NCBI GenBank assembly: GCA_030066685.1
Contig: JASJBF010000010.1
Span: 124,001-188,000 of the forward strand
Source: Kiloniellales bacterium
Lineage (GTDB): Bacteria > Pseudomonadota > Alphaproteobacteria > Kiloniellales > JAKSBE01
DNA length: 64,000 nucleotides
Direction: 5' to 3'
Within the stretch, counting starts at the first letter, position 1, and each line of letters starts with the position of its first letter. The position numbers and the translations under genes were made by a program. Of the stretch, positions 43,363-51,432 are shown piece after piece. The notes below the pieces were generated by a model. The model saw only the letters and a program-made list of their open reading frames with translations. It was not told the DNA's origin and did not search any database.

Positions 43363-43779
43363 TTGTTCGAGGATGAGGAGGTGCTGCGCGAGGCGCGTTT
43401 CAGGAGCGTGCCGGTCATCGAGAACCCCGACTTCTACAACGCGCCGATCGCCGCCGGCCCGCCCTTGCCGACGGACTTCACCTCCGCGCAGGGGATCACC
43501 TGCGATGACACCGTGCTGCTCTCGACCGAGGACGGAATCGTGCAGGGCGCGCCTTCCGGCCTACTGTTTCACGAGCTGGTCCACGTCGTCCAATACCGGC
43601 TCCTGGGCATCGACGGCTTCGTCACCAGCTACGTGACCGGCTGGGCCGAGGCCGGCTTCGTTCACGAGGCGATTCCCCTGGAGCGCGAGGCCTTCGATCT
43701 CCAGCAGCGCTTCAAGCGCGAACCGCAGGGGCGCTTCAGCGTCCGCGCCATGGTTTTGCAGCGGCTCGGGCTGAGCTAG
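43363..43779 (+). pseudogene. Probably 5'-truncated gene with HELVH zinc-binding motif
   Basis: A 138-residue frame whose only start is TTG 43363, without a ribosome site. It contains FYNAPIAAGPPLPTDFTSAQ, then LLFHELVHVVQYRLLGIDGF and AGFVHEAIPLEREAFDLQQR, i.e. a putative metallopeptidase-like HExxH with a downstream glutamate. Comparable proteins usually have a further N-terminal stretch of several tens of residues. The frame starts just inside the composition break at the island border, so loss of the 5' end during insertion is likely. It could still be an intact short gene. Confidence 0.5.
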
Positions 43780-43970
43780 CCGTCACCGGCCCGTCGTTGT
43801 CCTTCACGCCTGCTTGAGTTTGCGCCGCCGGCCTTTGCATGCGGAAGACTCCACCCTATGTCTCTCGTTAAGATCGGGAGTTCCTCGGCCGAGGCCCGCG
43901 AACGTAGGGTTCGGCCGTCTTGTCGCGCCGGACTGCGGCGGTTTTGAGTTCGATCGGGGAGAAGGCGACC

Positions 43971-44621
43971 GTGGAGTTGACTGAGAAGGCTCTCGGCCGG
44001 ATCGCCGCGGCGGCCGCAGTTTTGGTGTTTGTTTCCGCCTGCGGCGTTCCGACCACCTACAAGTGGAACCGCGAGCAGTGGAGCCGCGGCAAGCTCGGCT
44101 ACGCCGCCGCCCAGGGCGCGATGTTGACCGATATCCGCGGCAACCCCTTCACGGGACCCAAGGCGGAGCTCGACAAGGCGGTGACCGAGACCATGTACGG
44201 CGCCCACTTCGGCCCCCTGGTCCGCTTCGTCACCCAAGCCGAAGCGCCGCAGGGCCTGAAGTCGCCCTATCGGGTGGTCATGCTGTTCAATCCCGAGGAG
44301 ACCACCAGGTCCAAGGAGCTCTGCACCGGCGATCCGGCGCCCGGCGCGCCGACTCCGGGCCAGGTCAAGATCGCGGCGGCGGTCTGTTCTCAGGATCTCC
44401 TCGAGACGGCGATCTGGGGCAGGGTCGCCGAGGTCTCCGGACCCGACGACGCGGGGTTCAAGGCCTTGATCCGGCAGATGACCATGCAGCTCTTCCCGCA
44501 TCAGAATCCCGACGACCGCTCGGCGCAGGGGCCGGCCGGCTACGGCTCTCCGCCGGTCGAAGTGAGCGTCTTCGATGACCCGGCTTCGGGATGGCGCGCC
44601 GCGGCGGCTTCGGCGCAATAG
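43971..44621 (+). CDS. Lipoprotein of a three-copy tandem family, copy 1
   Basis: A 216-residue protein starting at GTG 43971 with GGGGAG upstream. The signal peptide ends in the lipobox VSAC, so Cys is lipidated. The mature part shares with its two neighbours TYKWN, YAAAQGAMLTDIRGNPF, TMYGAHFGPLVRFVTQ, SPYRVVMLFNPEETT and FKALIRQMTMQLFP. It has a unique 25-residue C-terminal extension. Two further cysteines (ELC, VCSQD) are conserved across the three copies. I do not recognise the family. Probably outer-membrane or periplasmic-face. Confidence 0.75.
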   Translation: MELTEKALGRIAAAAAVLVFVSACGVPTTYKWNREQWSRGKLGYAAAQGAMLTDIRGNPFTGPKAELDKAVTETMYGAHFGPLVRFVTQAEAPQGLKSPYRVVMLFNPEETTRSKELCTGDPAPGAPTPGQVKIAAAVCSQDLLETAIWGRVAEVSGPDDAGFKALIRQMTMQLFPHQNPDDRSAQGPAGYGSPPVEVSVFDDPASGWRAAAASAQ

Positions 44622-44695
44622 GACTGGAATGCAGAGAAGTGGTTTCTGGTTGGCGGTTCAAGGCATGATTGAAACCGACCGAGGAGAAAAAGACC

Positions 44696-45280
44696 ATGGC
44701 ATTCAAGGCAGAGATTCTCGGACGTAGCGTTCTGGCCGCCGGTGTCGCGGCCCTGGTCGCGGGCTGTTCGGTGCCGACGACCTACAAGTGGAACTACCAG
44801 CAGTTCAGCCGCAGCAAGCTCGCCTACGCCGCCAAGGAGGGCGCGATGCCGACCGAGATCCGCGGCAACCCCTTCAACGCGCCGAAGGCGGAGGTCGACG
44901 CCACCATCCTCGACACCATGTACAAGTCGCACTTCGGACCGCCCGTGCCCTTCGTGAGCCAGGTGCCCGAGGACTTCAGATCGCCCTACCGGGTGGTCAT
45001 GCTCTTCGACCCCAAGGAAACCATGACCGCCCACGAGCTCTGCACCGGCGAACCGGAGGCCGGCGATCCGGACGCCCGGACGATCAAGGTCGCCGCCGCC
45101 TTCTGCGCCCAGGATATCCACGAGACTTCGGTCTGGGGCACCGTCCCTCGCTCCTCGGGCCCGAACGACCCGGAGTTCCAGGCCCTGATCCGGAAGATGA
45201 CGAACCAGCTCTTCCCGGTTCTGGAGCCGAACGTGCGAGACAACGACCCGTCGGGCAGAAGCACCCGACGGCGCCGCTAG
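44696..45280 (+). CDS. Lipoprotein of a three-copy tandem family, copy 2
   Basis: A 194-residue protein starting at ATG 44696 behind GAGGAG. Lipobox is LVAGC. It shares TYKWNYQQFSRSKLAYAA, MPTEIRGNPFNAPKAEVD, TMYKSHFGPPVPFVSQVPED and RSPYRVVMLFDPKETM with the copies on either side, and is closest to copy 3. Its stop codon lies inside the first arm of a palindromic repeat (45279-45328). Function unknown. Confidence 0.78.
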   Translation: MAFKAEILGRSVLAAGVAALVAGCSVPTTYKWNYQQFSRSKLAYAAKEGAMPTEIRGNPFNAPKAEVDATILDTMYKSHFGPPVPFVSQVPEDFRSPYRVVMLFDPKETMTAHELCTGEPEAGDPDARTIKVAAAFCAQDIHETSVWGTVPRSSGPNDPEFQALIRKMTNQLFPVLEPNVRDNDPSGRSTRRRR

Positions 45281-45328
45281 AGCACGATTCAGACATGAGG
45301 TCGACTCGACCTCATGTCATCGTGCTCT
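45279..45328. repeat. Palindromic GAGC-type repeat, copy 1
   Basis: Arms AGAGCACGAT (45279-45288) and ATCGTGCTCT (45319-45328). An inner perfect pair, ACATGAGGTCGA / TCGACCTCATGT, flanks a single base. The left arm starts within the stop codon of lipoprotein copy 2, so it may also act in mRNA stabilisation or termination. Same family as 45343-45390 and 52857-52901. Confidence 0.7.
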
Positions 45329-45342
45329 AAACTGTTGAACTG

Positions 45343-45390
45343 GAGCGGGATTCAGATTTGAAGTCCAGTCGACTCCAAATCATCCCGCTC
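45343..45390. repeat. Palindromic GAGC-type repeat, copy 2
   Basis: Arms GAGCGGGAT (45343-45351) and ATCCCGCTC (45382-45390) with inner pair ATTTGaAGTC / GACTcCAAAT. Layout, unpaired tcag and central GTC/GAC match copy 1, only 14 bases away. The two form a tandem pair between lipoprotein copies 2 and 3. Confidence 0.7.
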
Positions 45391-45540
45391 TGGGACCGGC
45401 GCCGTCCGTTGGGCATCGGCGGCAGGGAGTTTGATCTGGTTCATGTCGCTCGGGCGGCATCTCGGGCTTCAATCGACCGAGGCTTGCCCTCGAGGGGACC
45501 GGCTTCCGATTTCGCGGCACTGACCAAGGAGGATCGAGCC

Positions 45541-46125
45541 ATGGCGCTGAATACGCGGATTTTGATGCGCGGCGCGCTGGCGGTCGGCATCGCGGCCGTC
45601 GCGGCGGGCTGCGACTGGCCGAGGACTTACAAGTGGGATTGGCAACAATGGAGCCCGAACAAGCTGCGCTACGCGGCAGGCGAGGGCGCCATGCTGACCG
45701 AGATCCGCGGCAATCCCTTCTCGGTGCCCAAGACCAAGGTCGAGGCGGTCATCACCGACACCATGTACGGCGCCCATTTCGGTCCGCGCGTGCCCTTCGT
45801 TACTCAGGTGCCCGAGGACCACAGGTCGCCCTACCGCGTGGTCATGGTCTTCGATCCCGAGGAGACCTTGAACTCCCGGAAGATCTGCGCGGAGCCGCCG
45901 CAGCCGGGCCCGGCGAATCCCGACCGGATCCGGGTCGCCGCCGCTTTCTGCTCCCAGGAGGTCCACGAGACCTCGGTCTGGGGCACCGTCGGCAGGACCG
46001 AAGGTCCCGACGACCCGCAGTTCAAGGCGCTGATCCGCAGCATGACGACCCAGCTCTTCCCGAGACAGGATCCCAACGAGCGGGACAACTTCGACAACGG
46101 CAACGACGTCGACTGGGTCCAGTAG
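45541..46125 (+). CDS. Lipoprotein of a three-copy tandem family, copy 3
   Basis: A 194-residue protein starting at ATG 45541 behind AAGGAGG. Lipobox VAAGC. It retains TYKWDWQQWSPNKLRYAA, MLTEIRGNPFSVPKTKVE, TMYGAHFGPRVPFVTQVPED, VFDPEETLNSRKIC and ETSVWGTVGRTEGPDDPQF. It is separated from copy 2 by 260 bases holding two palindromic repeats, so it probably has its own promoter. Role unknown; the conserved cysteine pair may form a disulfide. Confidence 0.78.
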   Translation: MALNTRILMRGALAVGIAAVAAGCDWPRTYKWDWQQWSPNKLRYAAGEGAMLTEIRGNPFSVPKTKVEAVITDTMYGAHFGPRVPFVTQVPEDHRSPYRVVMVFDPEETLNSRKICAEPPQPGPANPDRIRVAAAFCSQEVHETSVWGTVGRTEGPDDPQFKALIRSMTTQLFPRQDPNERDNFDNGNDVDWVQ

Positions 46126-46438
46126 CGGCCACCGAACCCGAGGGTGCTCTACGGGCATCGCGGCAGGTTTGGGCATGGCGATCGACCGCCGGCGTCCGCA
46201 GTTCGAGCGATGCAATACGCCGATTCGCCCTCTGCGATGCGCCGCGGAGCCGCTTCGGATGACACGCAAAGGCTTGTTGACAATTTTAACCAGTCACCGG
46301 ACACTCCGCCCCTTCACCGCGTGTGTCTGGTCGATGTTCGGCTCTTGTGCCTAATTTGCTCCCGACATTGCGGCGAAGTGAGCGGCACCCGCCCCGGCGG
46401 CGGGGGCCATCAAGACTATGCAGTGAGGGATTACAGGA
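46126..46438. other. Long leader region of the cold-shock gene
   Basis: A 313-base gap between lipoprotein copy 3 and the cold-shock gene, with no gene of its own. The promoter-like pair at 46277-46305 would give a 5' UTR of about 125 bases, in line with the long, structured, temperature-responsive leaders of cspA-type genes. Confidence 0.45.
46277..46305 (+). promoter_or_regulatory. Candidate promoter of the cold-shock gene
   Basis: Perfect -35 TTGACA (46277-46282) and, after 17 bases, GACACT (46300-46305) as a weak -10. The AT-rich spacer start (attttaac) supports it. It lies about 130 bases before the csp start. Confidence 0.42.
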
Positions 46439-46648
46439 ATGCCCACAGGAACCGTGAAGTGGTTCAACGCAACCAAGGGCTACGGTTTCATCCAGCCGGA
46501 CGACGGGGATCGTGACGCCTTCGTGCACATCTCCGCCGTCGAACGTGCCGGTTTGTCCGGGTTGAACGAAGGCCAGCGCGTCGAGTACGAGCTGGTGCCG
46601 GGCCGTGGTGGCAAGGTCGCGGCCGACAACTTGAAGCTGGCCGAGTAG
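46439..46648 (+). CDS. CspA-family cold-shock protein
   Basis: A 69-residue single cold-shock domain. RNP1-type KGYGFIQPDDG and RNP2-type DAFVHISAVE are both present, after the usual start TGTVKWFNATKGYG. It binds single-stranded RNA/DNA and acts as an RNA chaperone. Which paralogue it is cannot be told. It is monocistronic, with a long leader and a terminator-like hairpin after it. Confidence 0.95.
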   Translation: MPTGTVKWFNATKGYGFIQPDDGDRDAFVHISAVERAGLSGLNEGQRVEYELVPGRGGKVAADNLKLAE

Positions 46649-46670
46649 ACCAGCCGCGCTTCGAACTTGT

Positions 46671-46710
46671 GCCGGCGGGTGAGGTGCTTGACCCACCCCC
46701 GGCCAAAATT
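46671..46710 (+). terminator. Possible terminator after the cold-shock gene
   Basis: Stem GCCGG (46671-46675) with CCGGC (46699-46703) and inner GGGT/ACCC around a 10-base loop, followed by caaaattt. It is imperfect and the U-tract is short. Confidence 0.35.
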
Positions 46711-46835
46711 TCCTCGCTGCATGGACCCCTCAAGGCGTCGGGCGACTTTTGACGCCATGCTTGACGCCGCTGCGCGCTCTTAGAGGACGGACGGAGTCCT
46801 CGATTCCCCCCAATAGCAGCGAGAGGCATAGCGAT

Positions 46836-47201
46836 ATGACTGAGTTGGCAAGGCGCGGTCTCCGCGCCGGCGTTCTGGCCGCCCTGCTGTTCCTGGCCGG
46901 CCCCCTGGCCAATGCGCAGGCCCAGGGTTCCTTCGACGACCAGAAGCTCGAGGCTTTCGTGGTCGCCGTGGTCAAGGTCGATTCCCTGATCGATAGCTGG
47001 GCGCCCAAGATTCGGAGCGCCGAAAGCCAAGAGCAAGCCGAGGCCATGAACAAGCAGGCGAATGCCGAACTCCGGCAGGCCATCGAAGAAACCGACGGAA
47101 TCACGGTCGACGAATACAAGGCGATCAGCGATGCCTTGAGCAGAGACCTGGACCTGATGTCGCGGGTCGAGGCGATCTACAAGAAGCAGAACGGAGAGTG
47201 A
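46836..47201 (+). CDS. Small exported DUF4168-like protein
   Basis: A 121-residue protein with a signal peptide ending near LANAQAQG, then a helical domain. KLEAFVVAVVKVDSLIDSW, NAELRQAIEETDGITVDEY and KAISDALSRDLDLMSRVE match the DUF4168 pattern, in which a 'glx-Y' turn precedes a D-x-L-x-x-R helix. Starts at ATG 46836 with AGAGG upstream. Periplasmic; function unknown. The SlyD-like gene follows after 70 bases on the same strand. Confidence 0.72.
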   Translation: MTELARRGLRAGVLAALLFLAGPLANAQAQGSFDDQKLEAFVVAVVKVDSLIDSWAPKIRSAESQEQAEAMNKQANAELRQAIEETDGITVDEYKAISDALSRDLDLMSRVEAIYKKQNGE

Positions 47202-47271
47202 AGCGATCGGTCGCCGGGGCAGGCGCCGAACAGGTCGCCCCGCCCCGGCCGCCGGCAGAAAGGAAGCAACG

Positions 47272-47700
47272 ATGTCAGCGGTAAGCCCGGGCGACACGGT
47301 CCGGTTCCATTATACGACCAAACTCGAAAGTGGCGCGGAGCTCGAATCCTCGCGGGATGGCGATCCCCTGGAGGTGACACTCGGCGAGGGCAAGATCATC
47401 GCTGGCCTGGAGAGCGCCCTGGTCGGCATGGCGGCCGGCGACGCCAAGACCGTGACGATCCGTTCCGAGGACGCCTACGGCCCGCACCACGCCGAGTTCG
47501 TCCGGGTCGTCGATCGCTCGATGATCCCGCCGCACATCGACCTCGAGGTCGGCAAGGTGCTGCAGGCGGGAGCCTCCGAGGCGGAGCAGATCAGCCTGAC
47601 CATCACCGAGGTCGCGGAGGAGACCGTGACCCTGGATGCCAACCATCCGCTGGCCGGCAAGGACCTGGTCTTCGATCTGGAGATGGTCGAGATTCTCTAG
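47272..47700 (+). CDS. FKBP-type peptidyl-prolyl isomerase, SlyD-like
   Basis: A 142-residue FKBP-fold protein with an IF (insert-in-flap) domain. GDTVRFHYTTKLESGAELES starts the FKBP part. LGEGKIIAGLESALVGMAAG and KTVTIRSEDAYGPHHAEFV lead into the insert, and TLDANHPLAGKDLVFDLEMV closes it. It is a cytoplasmic chaperone/prolyl isomerase. It lacks the metal-binding His/Cys tail of E. coli SlyD, so a nickel role is unlikely. Confidence 0.9.
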   Translation: MSAVSPGDTVRFHYTTKLESGAELESSRDGDPLEVTLGEGKIIAGLESALVGMAAGDAKTVTIRSEDAYGPHHAEFVRVVDRSMIPPHIDLEVGKVLQAGASEAEQISLTITEVAEETVTLDANHPLAGKDLVFDLEMVEIL

Positions 47701-47716
47701 TACGCCTGGGGCGGTG

Positions 47717-48829
47717 TCAGGACCAGGCGTTCAGCGCCAGGACCTCCTCCTCCTCGGCGGGATCGACGACCGCCTCGAGATCCCGCGAATTAGCCGGCGA
47801 CAGGGTGCCGCGGTAGAAGGGATCGGTGAGGCTGCGGCCCTCGGTCTCGGATAGGAAGTTGCGCGCGCCCTGGCGCCCGATACCGACCAGCATGCCGTGG
47901 CTGAGATGCAGGCGGGGCGCCACCAGGCCGAATTCGTCCGCCGCGATCCGGGCCAGGTGATCGACCGTCATACGGTCGTAGGTATCCAGGCGCCAGGCCT
48001 TGGCGAACCAGCGGTCGAAGGCCGCACGGGTGGCCCGAAGCTCTGCAGCGGCATCCTGCCCGCGCTCCATGGCGTCCGCGAAGGCCACCGCCAGGTCGCC
48101 GTAGACGCCGGCGCGCTTGGCCTTCCAGACCTCGGTCAGACCGGCTCTCGCGAGCTGCCAGGCGATGCGAGTCGCCGTCGCCTCGGCTGCCGCCTCCCGG
48201 ACGCGGCGCAACAGCACGAGGTCCTCAGGCGGAAAATAGCGGTTATCCGAGAAGGCCGGATGCTGGGGTACGTGGGCCAGCTCATGGGAGAGGTAGATCA
48301 GGCGCTCGGCCCGGCTCAGGCTGCGCCGCAGGCCGATCAGACGCAGGCCCGAGAAGTAGTAGGCCAGGAGCGGGGTGTCGGCGTCCAGACAGACAATGAC
48401 GTTACGACCGGCCGCGGTCCGGAGCAGCTCGACCGCCTGGGCGCTGCGGCGCAGGTCGCGGATCAGTGCCGCGATCTCGCGCTGCTGCCGGGTGGCCGGA
48501 CGCTCCGCCGTGATCGGGAGGCAGGCCGCCTCGGCATTGTCGACGTGATGCCGGATGCGGTGCGAGCGCTTCGGGCCCGCCGGCAGATTGCCCTGGGCCA
48601 AGGCCGCTTGCGGGCCGCTGTCGGCGAAGGTCGCCCGTCCGCTGCCGGGCGCGCCGGGCTCGGCGACCAGGCCGACGAAGGCAGCGCCGGCGAACAGCAG
48701 CCCGGCCAGCAGCAGACAGAGCAGGGCGGCGTGGCCGTCCTGGGCGGCCCGCCGGAGCGGGCTCCAACGAGGCCGCAGAGGGGCCCCGCCGGTCCCGGTC
48801 GCCCGGCTGTCTGAACCTGTCGCTGTCAC
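47717..48829 (-). CDS. Membrane-anchored HELAH metallopeptidase-like protein (DUF6782-like)
   Basis: A 370-residue protein with one N-terminal transmembrane segment (about residues 33-55) and a large extracytoplasmic part. A zincin-like RLIYLSHELAHVPQHPAFSD lies near residue 180, followed by LRRVREAAAEATATRIAWQL, whose Glu could be the third ligand. Substrate unknown. The GTG start at 48829 is assumed; internal starts are possible. It converges with the SlyD-like gene. Confidence 0.66.
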   Translation of the reverse strand: MTATGSDSRATGTGGAPLRPRWSPLRRAAQDGHAALLCLLLAGLLFAGAAFVGLVAEPGAPGSGRATFADSGPQAALAQGNLPAGPKRSHRIRHHVDNAEAACLPITAERPATRQQREIAALIRDLRRSAQAVELLRTAAGRNVIVCLDADTPLLAYYFSGLRLIGLRRSLSRAERLIYLSHELAHVPQHPAFSDNRYFPPEDLVLLRRVREAAAEATATRIAWQLARAGLTEVWKAKRAGVYGDLAVAFADAMERGQDAAAELRATRAAFDRWFAKAWRLDTYDRMTVDHLARIAADEFGLVAPRLHLSHGMLVGIGRQGARNFLSETEGRSLTDPFYRGTLSPANSRDLEAVVDPAEEEEVLALNAWS

Positions 48830-49056
48830 CTGTCTTGGCCCGCCCGTCGCTCGAGTCTGTCGGCTGAGAACACCGAAGCGCAGGCTAGCGCGGAATGCTT
48901 AAGACTTGGCTGCCAGCCCCTTTTCGGCGCTGGTCGAAGCCCAGAAAGCCAGGGATTCCCTTGGCCTTGGCCGGGAAAGAGCCGTATTTTCCTTTCCGGT
49001 CCGGGCGTGTAATCTGGCTGGGCAACCGAGGGAGCCAGGACGGCGAGACCTGAACG

Positions 49057-49386
49057 ATGGAAACCAGGCTAGCGAAATTCCAGATCGGGCAGATCGTCCG
49101 CCACCGCTTCTATCCCTTCCGCGGTGTGGTGTTCGACGTCGACGCGGTGTTCTCCAACACCGAGGAGTGGTACGAGTCGATCCCGGAGGAGATCCGGCCC
49201 CGCAAGGACCAGCCTTACTATCACCTCTTCGCCGAGAACGAAGAGACGACCTACGTCGCCTACGTCTCCGAGCAGAATCTGGTCCCCGACGACACCCAAG
49301 AGCCGGTCCGCCACCCCGAAGTGCTGGAGGTCTTCTCCGGCATCGAGAACGGCTGCTACGTCCTGCGCAACCACCAGACCAACTAA
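49057..49386 (+). CDS. hspQ: Heat shock protein HspQ
   Basis: A 109-residue YccV/HspQ domain protein. KFQIGQIVRHRFYPFRGVVF, the acidic loop DAVFSNTEEWYESIPEE, QPYYHLFAENEETTYVAYVS and EQNLVPDDTQEPVRHPEV are the family blocks. HspQ binds hemimethylated DNA and acts as a specificity enhancer for the Lon protease in enterics; the role in alphaproteobacteria is less clear. Monocistronic. It converges with a small membrane protein gene. Confidence 0.93.
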   Translation: METRLAKFQIGQIVRHRFYPFRGVVFDVDAVFSNTEEWYESIPEEIRPRKDQPYYHLFAENEETTYVAYVSEQNLVPDDTQEPVRHPEVLEVFSGIENGCYVLRNHQTN

Positions 49387-49415
49387 AGCGCTGCGATCCC
49401 GGCCCGGAGGACGCC

Positions 49416-49685
49416 TCAAGGCTCCTGCCCGAGGCCGTCGCGGCGCAGGGCCCACCATTTGAAGAGGCACTGTCCGGGATCAGGGTCGGTGACGCCCTCG
49501 AGCAGGAACTCGGCCCGGATCTTGGCGGTAACCACCAATTCGGGCAGGTCCGAGGCCATGACCAGGTCGTGGGTCATCCAGTCGCAGGGATCAAGGCTCT
49601 GATAGCGCCAGTAGGTCGCCGCCATCGCCGCGCCGGCCAGGACGGCGACCAGGACGCTTGCTTTGAATAGACGCATCACGGCCAT
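49416..49685 (-). CDS. Small membrane-anchored or exported hypothetical protein
   Basis: An 89-residue protein with a single N-terminal hydrophobic segment (LFKASVLVAVLAGAAMAA), then a short domain with two cysteines (DPCDWMTHDLV and GQCLFKWWALRR). No family is recognised. The start could be ATG 49685 or ATG 49676. Codon use fits the backbone and the N-terminal helix is well formed, so I treat it as a real gene. Confidence 0.55.
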   Translation of the reverse strand: MAVMRLFKASVLVAVLAGAAMAATYWRYQSLDPCDWMTHDLVMASDLPELVVTAKIRAEFLLEGVTDPDPGQCLFKWWALRRDGLGQEP

Positions 49686-49932
49686 GCAGGGGCTCGCTCG
49701 ACGGCTTCCAGGGGCGGCGGGAGGTCGGGATCGGCGCCAGTCTAGGGCATTAGCCGGCCGGATGGAAAGGCTTCGCGATCCAGCCGGCCGGACGTAATGC
49801 CTTCACTTCAGCGTCTTAGCGACCCATTTGCGGGCCGGACCGAAAGCTTCGGATAGGGGCCTGTGCCGGGCGTTGCGCGCCGTCTTGCCGGTCGGCGCGA
49901 GATCCCGGCCCGCGTCGCCCGGGGGCGGCCGC

Positions 49933-50805
49933 TCAGCCAGCGGGCCGCGACGCGTTCAGGCGCCAGTCGTAGTCGGTGTCGTGAATCTCGCCGATGGCTT
50001 TCAGCTGGCTCGCCAGCTCCGGTCCCGCGTAGCGCAGCAGGTGGGCTTTCAGGCTTTCGGGGCTGCGGCCGAAATCCTCGTAGAACCAATCGTAGATCTT
50101 GGAGACGACGACCCTGCCGCCGTCGACCGAGACGCCGCGCGGGTCGTTGACGTAGCTGCGGGCGGCGTCGTCCAGGGCGGCCTCGATCCCCTCCGCCTCG
50201 TAGGCCGCCGGGCGCAGGTCGGGGCAGCCGATCGAGGCACAGTTGACCGCGTAGTGGATCCGCGGATCCCGCCAGATCGGGCGCAGGATCCGGTGCTCGA
50301 TGTCGTCCAGGGTCAGGGCCTGGCCCTCGACCTCGATCAGGGCCTTGCCCCAGGGCCCGTCCGAGAACCAGCCGGGCGAGATGTCGATGTCGCGGATCGA
50401 CTCCACGGGGAAGTGGTCCAGGACCACGCGCACGGTCAGCGCGTTGTAGAGGTTGATCCAGTAGGCGAACTGTTCCGGCCTGGAGAAGCGGCTGATCGGC
50501 AGCGCGGCCATGCGGGCCAGGAAGCCGTCCAGGGCCCGGCGGTCTGCCTCGGTCACCGCCGCGTAGTCGAAGAGGTTCGCACCCTCGCCCTCCATGACGT
50601 AGGTCATCAGCAGGCGGTCCCAGTCCGAGAAGTCGATGCGCTCCTGGCTCTGCGGGTCGTGGGCCTGCCAGCGCGGCCAGACTTCGGCGCTGGGCGCGAA
50701 GAGGTTCTCCTTGGGGGTGAAAGCCGCCAGGGGCAGCAGCAGGGCGAGCGCGGTCAGGCTGCGGCCGAAGGCCCGCCGGGGGCGTCCGGCTTTGGTGGTT
50801 GGCAC
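49933..50805 (-). CDS. DUF547 domain protein, exported
   Basis: About 290 residues from GTG 50805 (AAGGGA upstream), with a basic N-terminus and a signal peptide ending near LPLAAFTPK. The DUF547 core shows FAYWINLYNALTVRVVLDHF, HYAVNCASIGCPDLRPAAYE, RSYVNDPRGVSVDGGRVVVS and KIYDWFYEDFG. The cysteine pair of the NCASIGCP block is conserved in the family. Function unknown; probably periplasmic. A frame extends upstream to 51072 but is Arg/Pro-rich and unlikely to be translated. Confidence 0.82.
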   Translation of the reverse strand: MPTTKAGRPRRAFGRSLTALALLLPLAAFTPKENLFAPSAEVWPRWQAHDPQSQERIDFSDWDRLLMTYVMEGEGANLFDYAAVTEADRRALDGFLARMAALPISRFSRPEQFAYWINLYNALTVRVVLDHFPVESIRDIDISPGWFSDGPWGKALIEVEGQALTLDDIEHRILRPIWRDPRIHYAVNCASIGCPDLRPAAYEAEGIEAALDDAARSYVNDPRGVSVDGGRVVVSKIYDWFYEDFGRSPESLKAHLLRYAGPELASQLKAIGEIHDTDYDWRLNASRPAG

Positions 50806-51432
50806 GGTTCCGGTCCCTTTCTCTCTTGCGGCGACTGCAGATCGATTTGGGAAGCCCGCGCCGCCCTCGCAATCAAGCCTTCGCGAGCACGGCGTGATCC
50901 CGGTGGCGTCTACCGGCTCGGCGCTGGCGCGTCGCCCAACCCGGTCCGTCAGCGATCGGCCACCCTCGGCTGTCGGCGTTCGGGGGCGAAGCGGGCGCAG
51001 ACGCTTGGGACGCCGAGTCAGAGGTGGAAGGGCGGCGCGATCACCGCCGCAGCAAAAGCTGCAGCCTCTCATCCACAGGACACGGTCGATCCGAAACTCC
51101 GGCCGAGAACGACCCGCAATGCGCTTAAAGATCGTTTCCGGGCGGTCGCAGCCGACCTGCCCGGCCCGGCCCGCCGGGGGCCTCGGGGAGCGCCGTCGCA
51201 GGGACGGATCCGGATCGCGGGATCCTGCCTGGATCGAGAGGCTTTGGTTGGCTAATCCGGTTCGGCGCAGTAATTTAGGCCTCAGGGTGGCGGTGCAGAC
51301 AGACGCGGCCTGGATCCTTGGTGTTTGGCATGGTCTCGACGGGGGCGCAGGCGACCTTCGGGGTTGCCTGGCGAATGCCTCATTGATAACACACCAGAGA
51401 TGTCGGCCTTATGGCATATAGGGAGCAGCTGA
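50806..51432. other. Intergenic region, 627 bases
   Basis: Divergent gap between the DUF547 and TAXI receptor genes. Near its right end it becomes AT-richer (TTGATA at 51383, then TATGGC/CATATA by 51420), where the TAXI promoter should lie, though no well-spaced pair stands out. Frames in the rest are arginine-rich shadows. I find no gene, tRNA or strong hairpin. Confidence 0.4.

Noticed and set aside
47272-47700. SlyD-like protein as a nickel metallochaperone
   Set aside because: The C-terminal His/Cys-rich metal-binding tail is absent, so only the isomerase/chaperone function is supported.
50806-51072. N-terminal extension of the DUF547 protein
   Set aside because: The added residues are Arg/Pro-rich and precede a good signal peptide that fits the GTG 50805 start.
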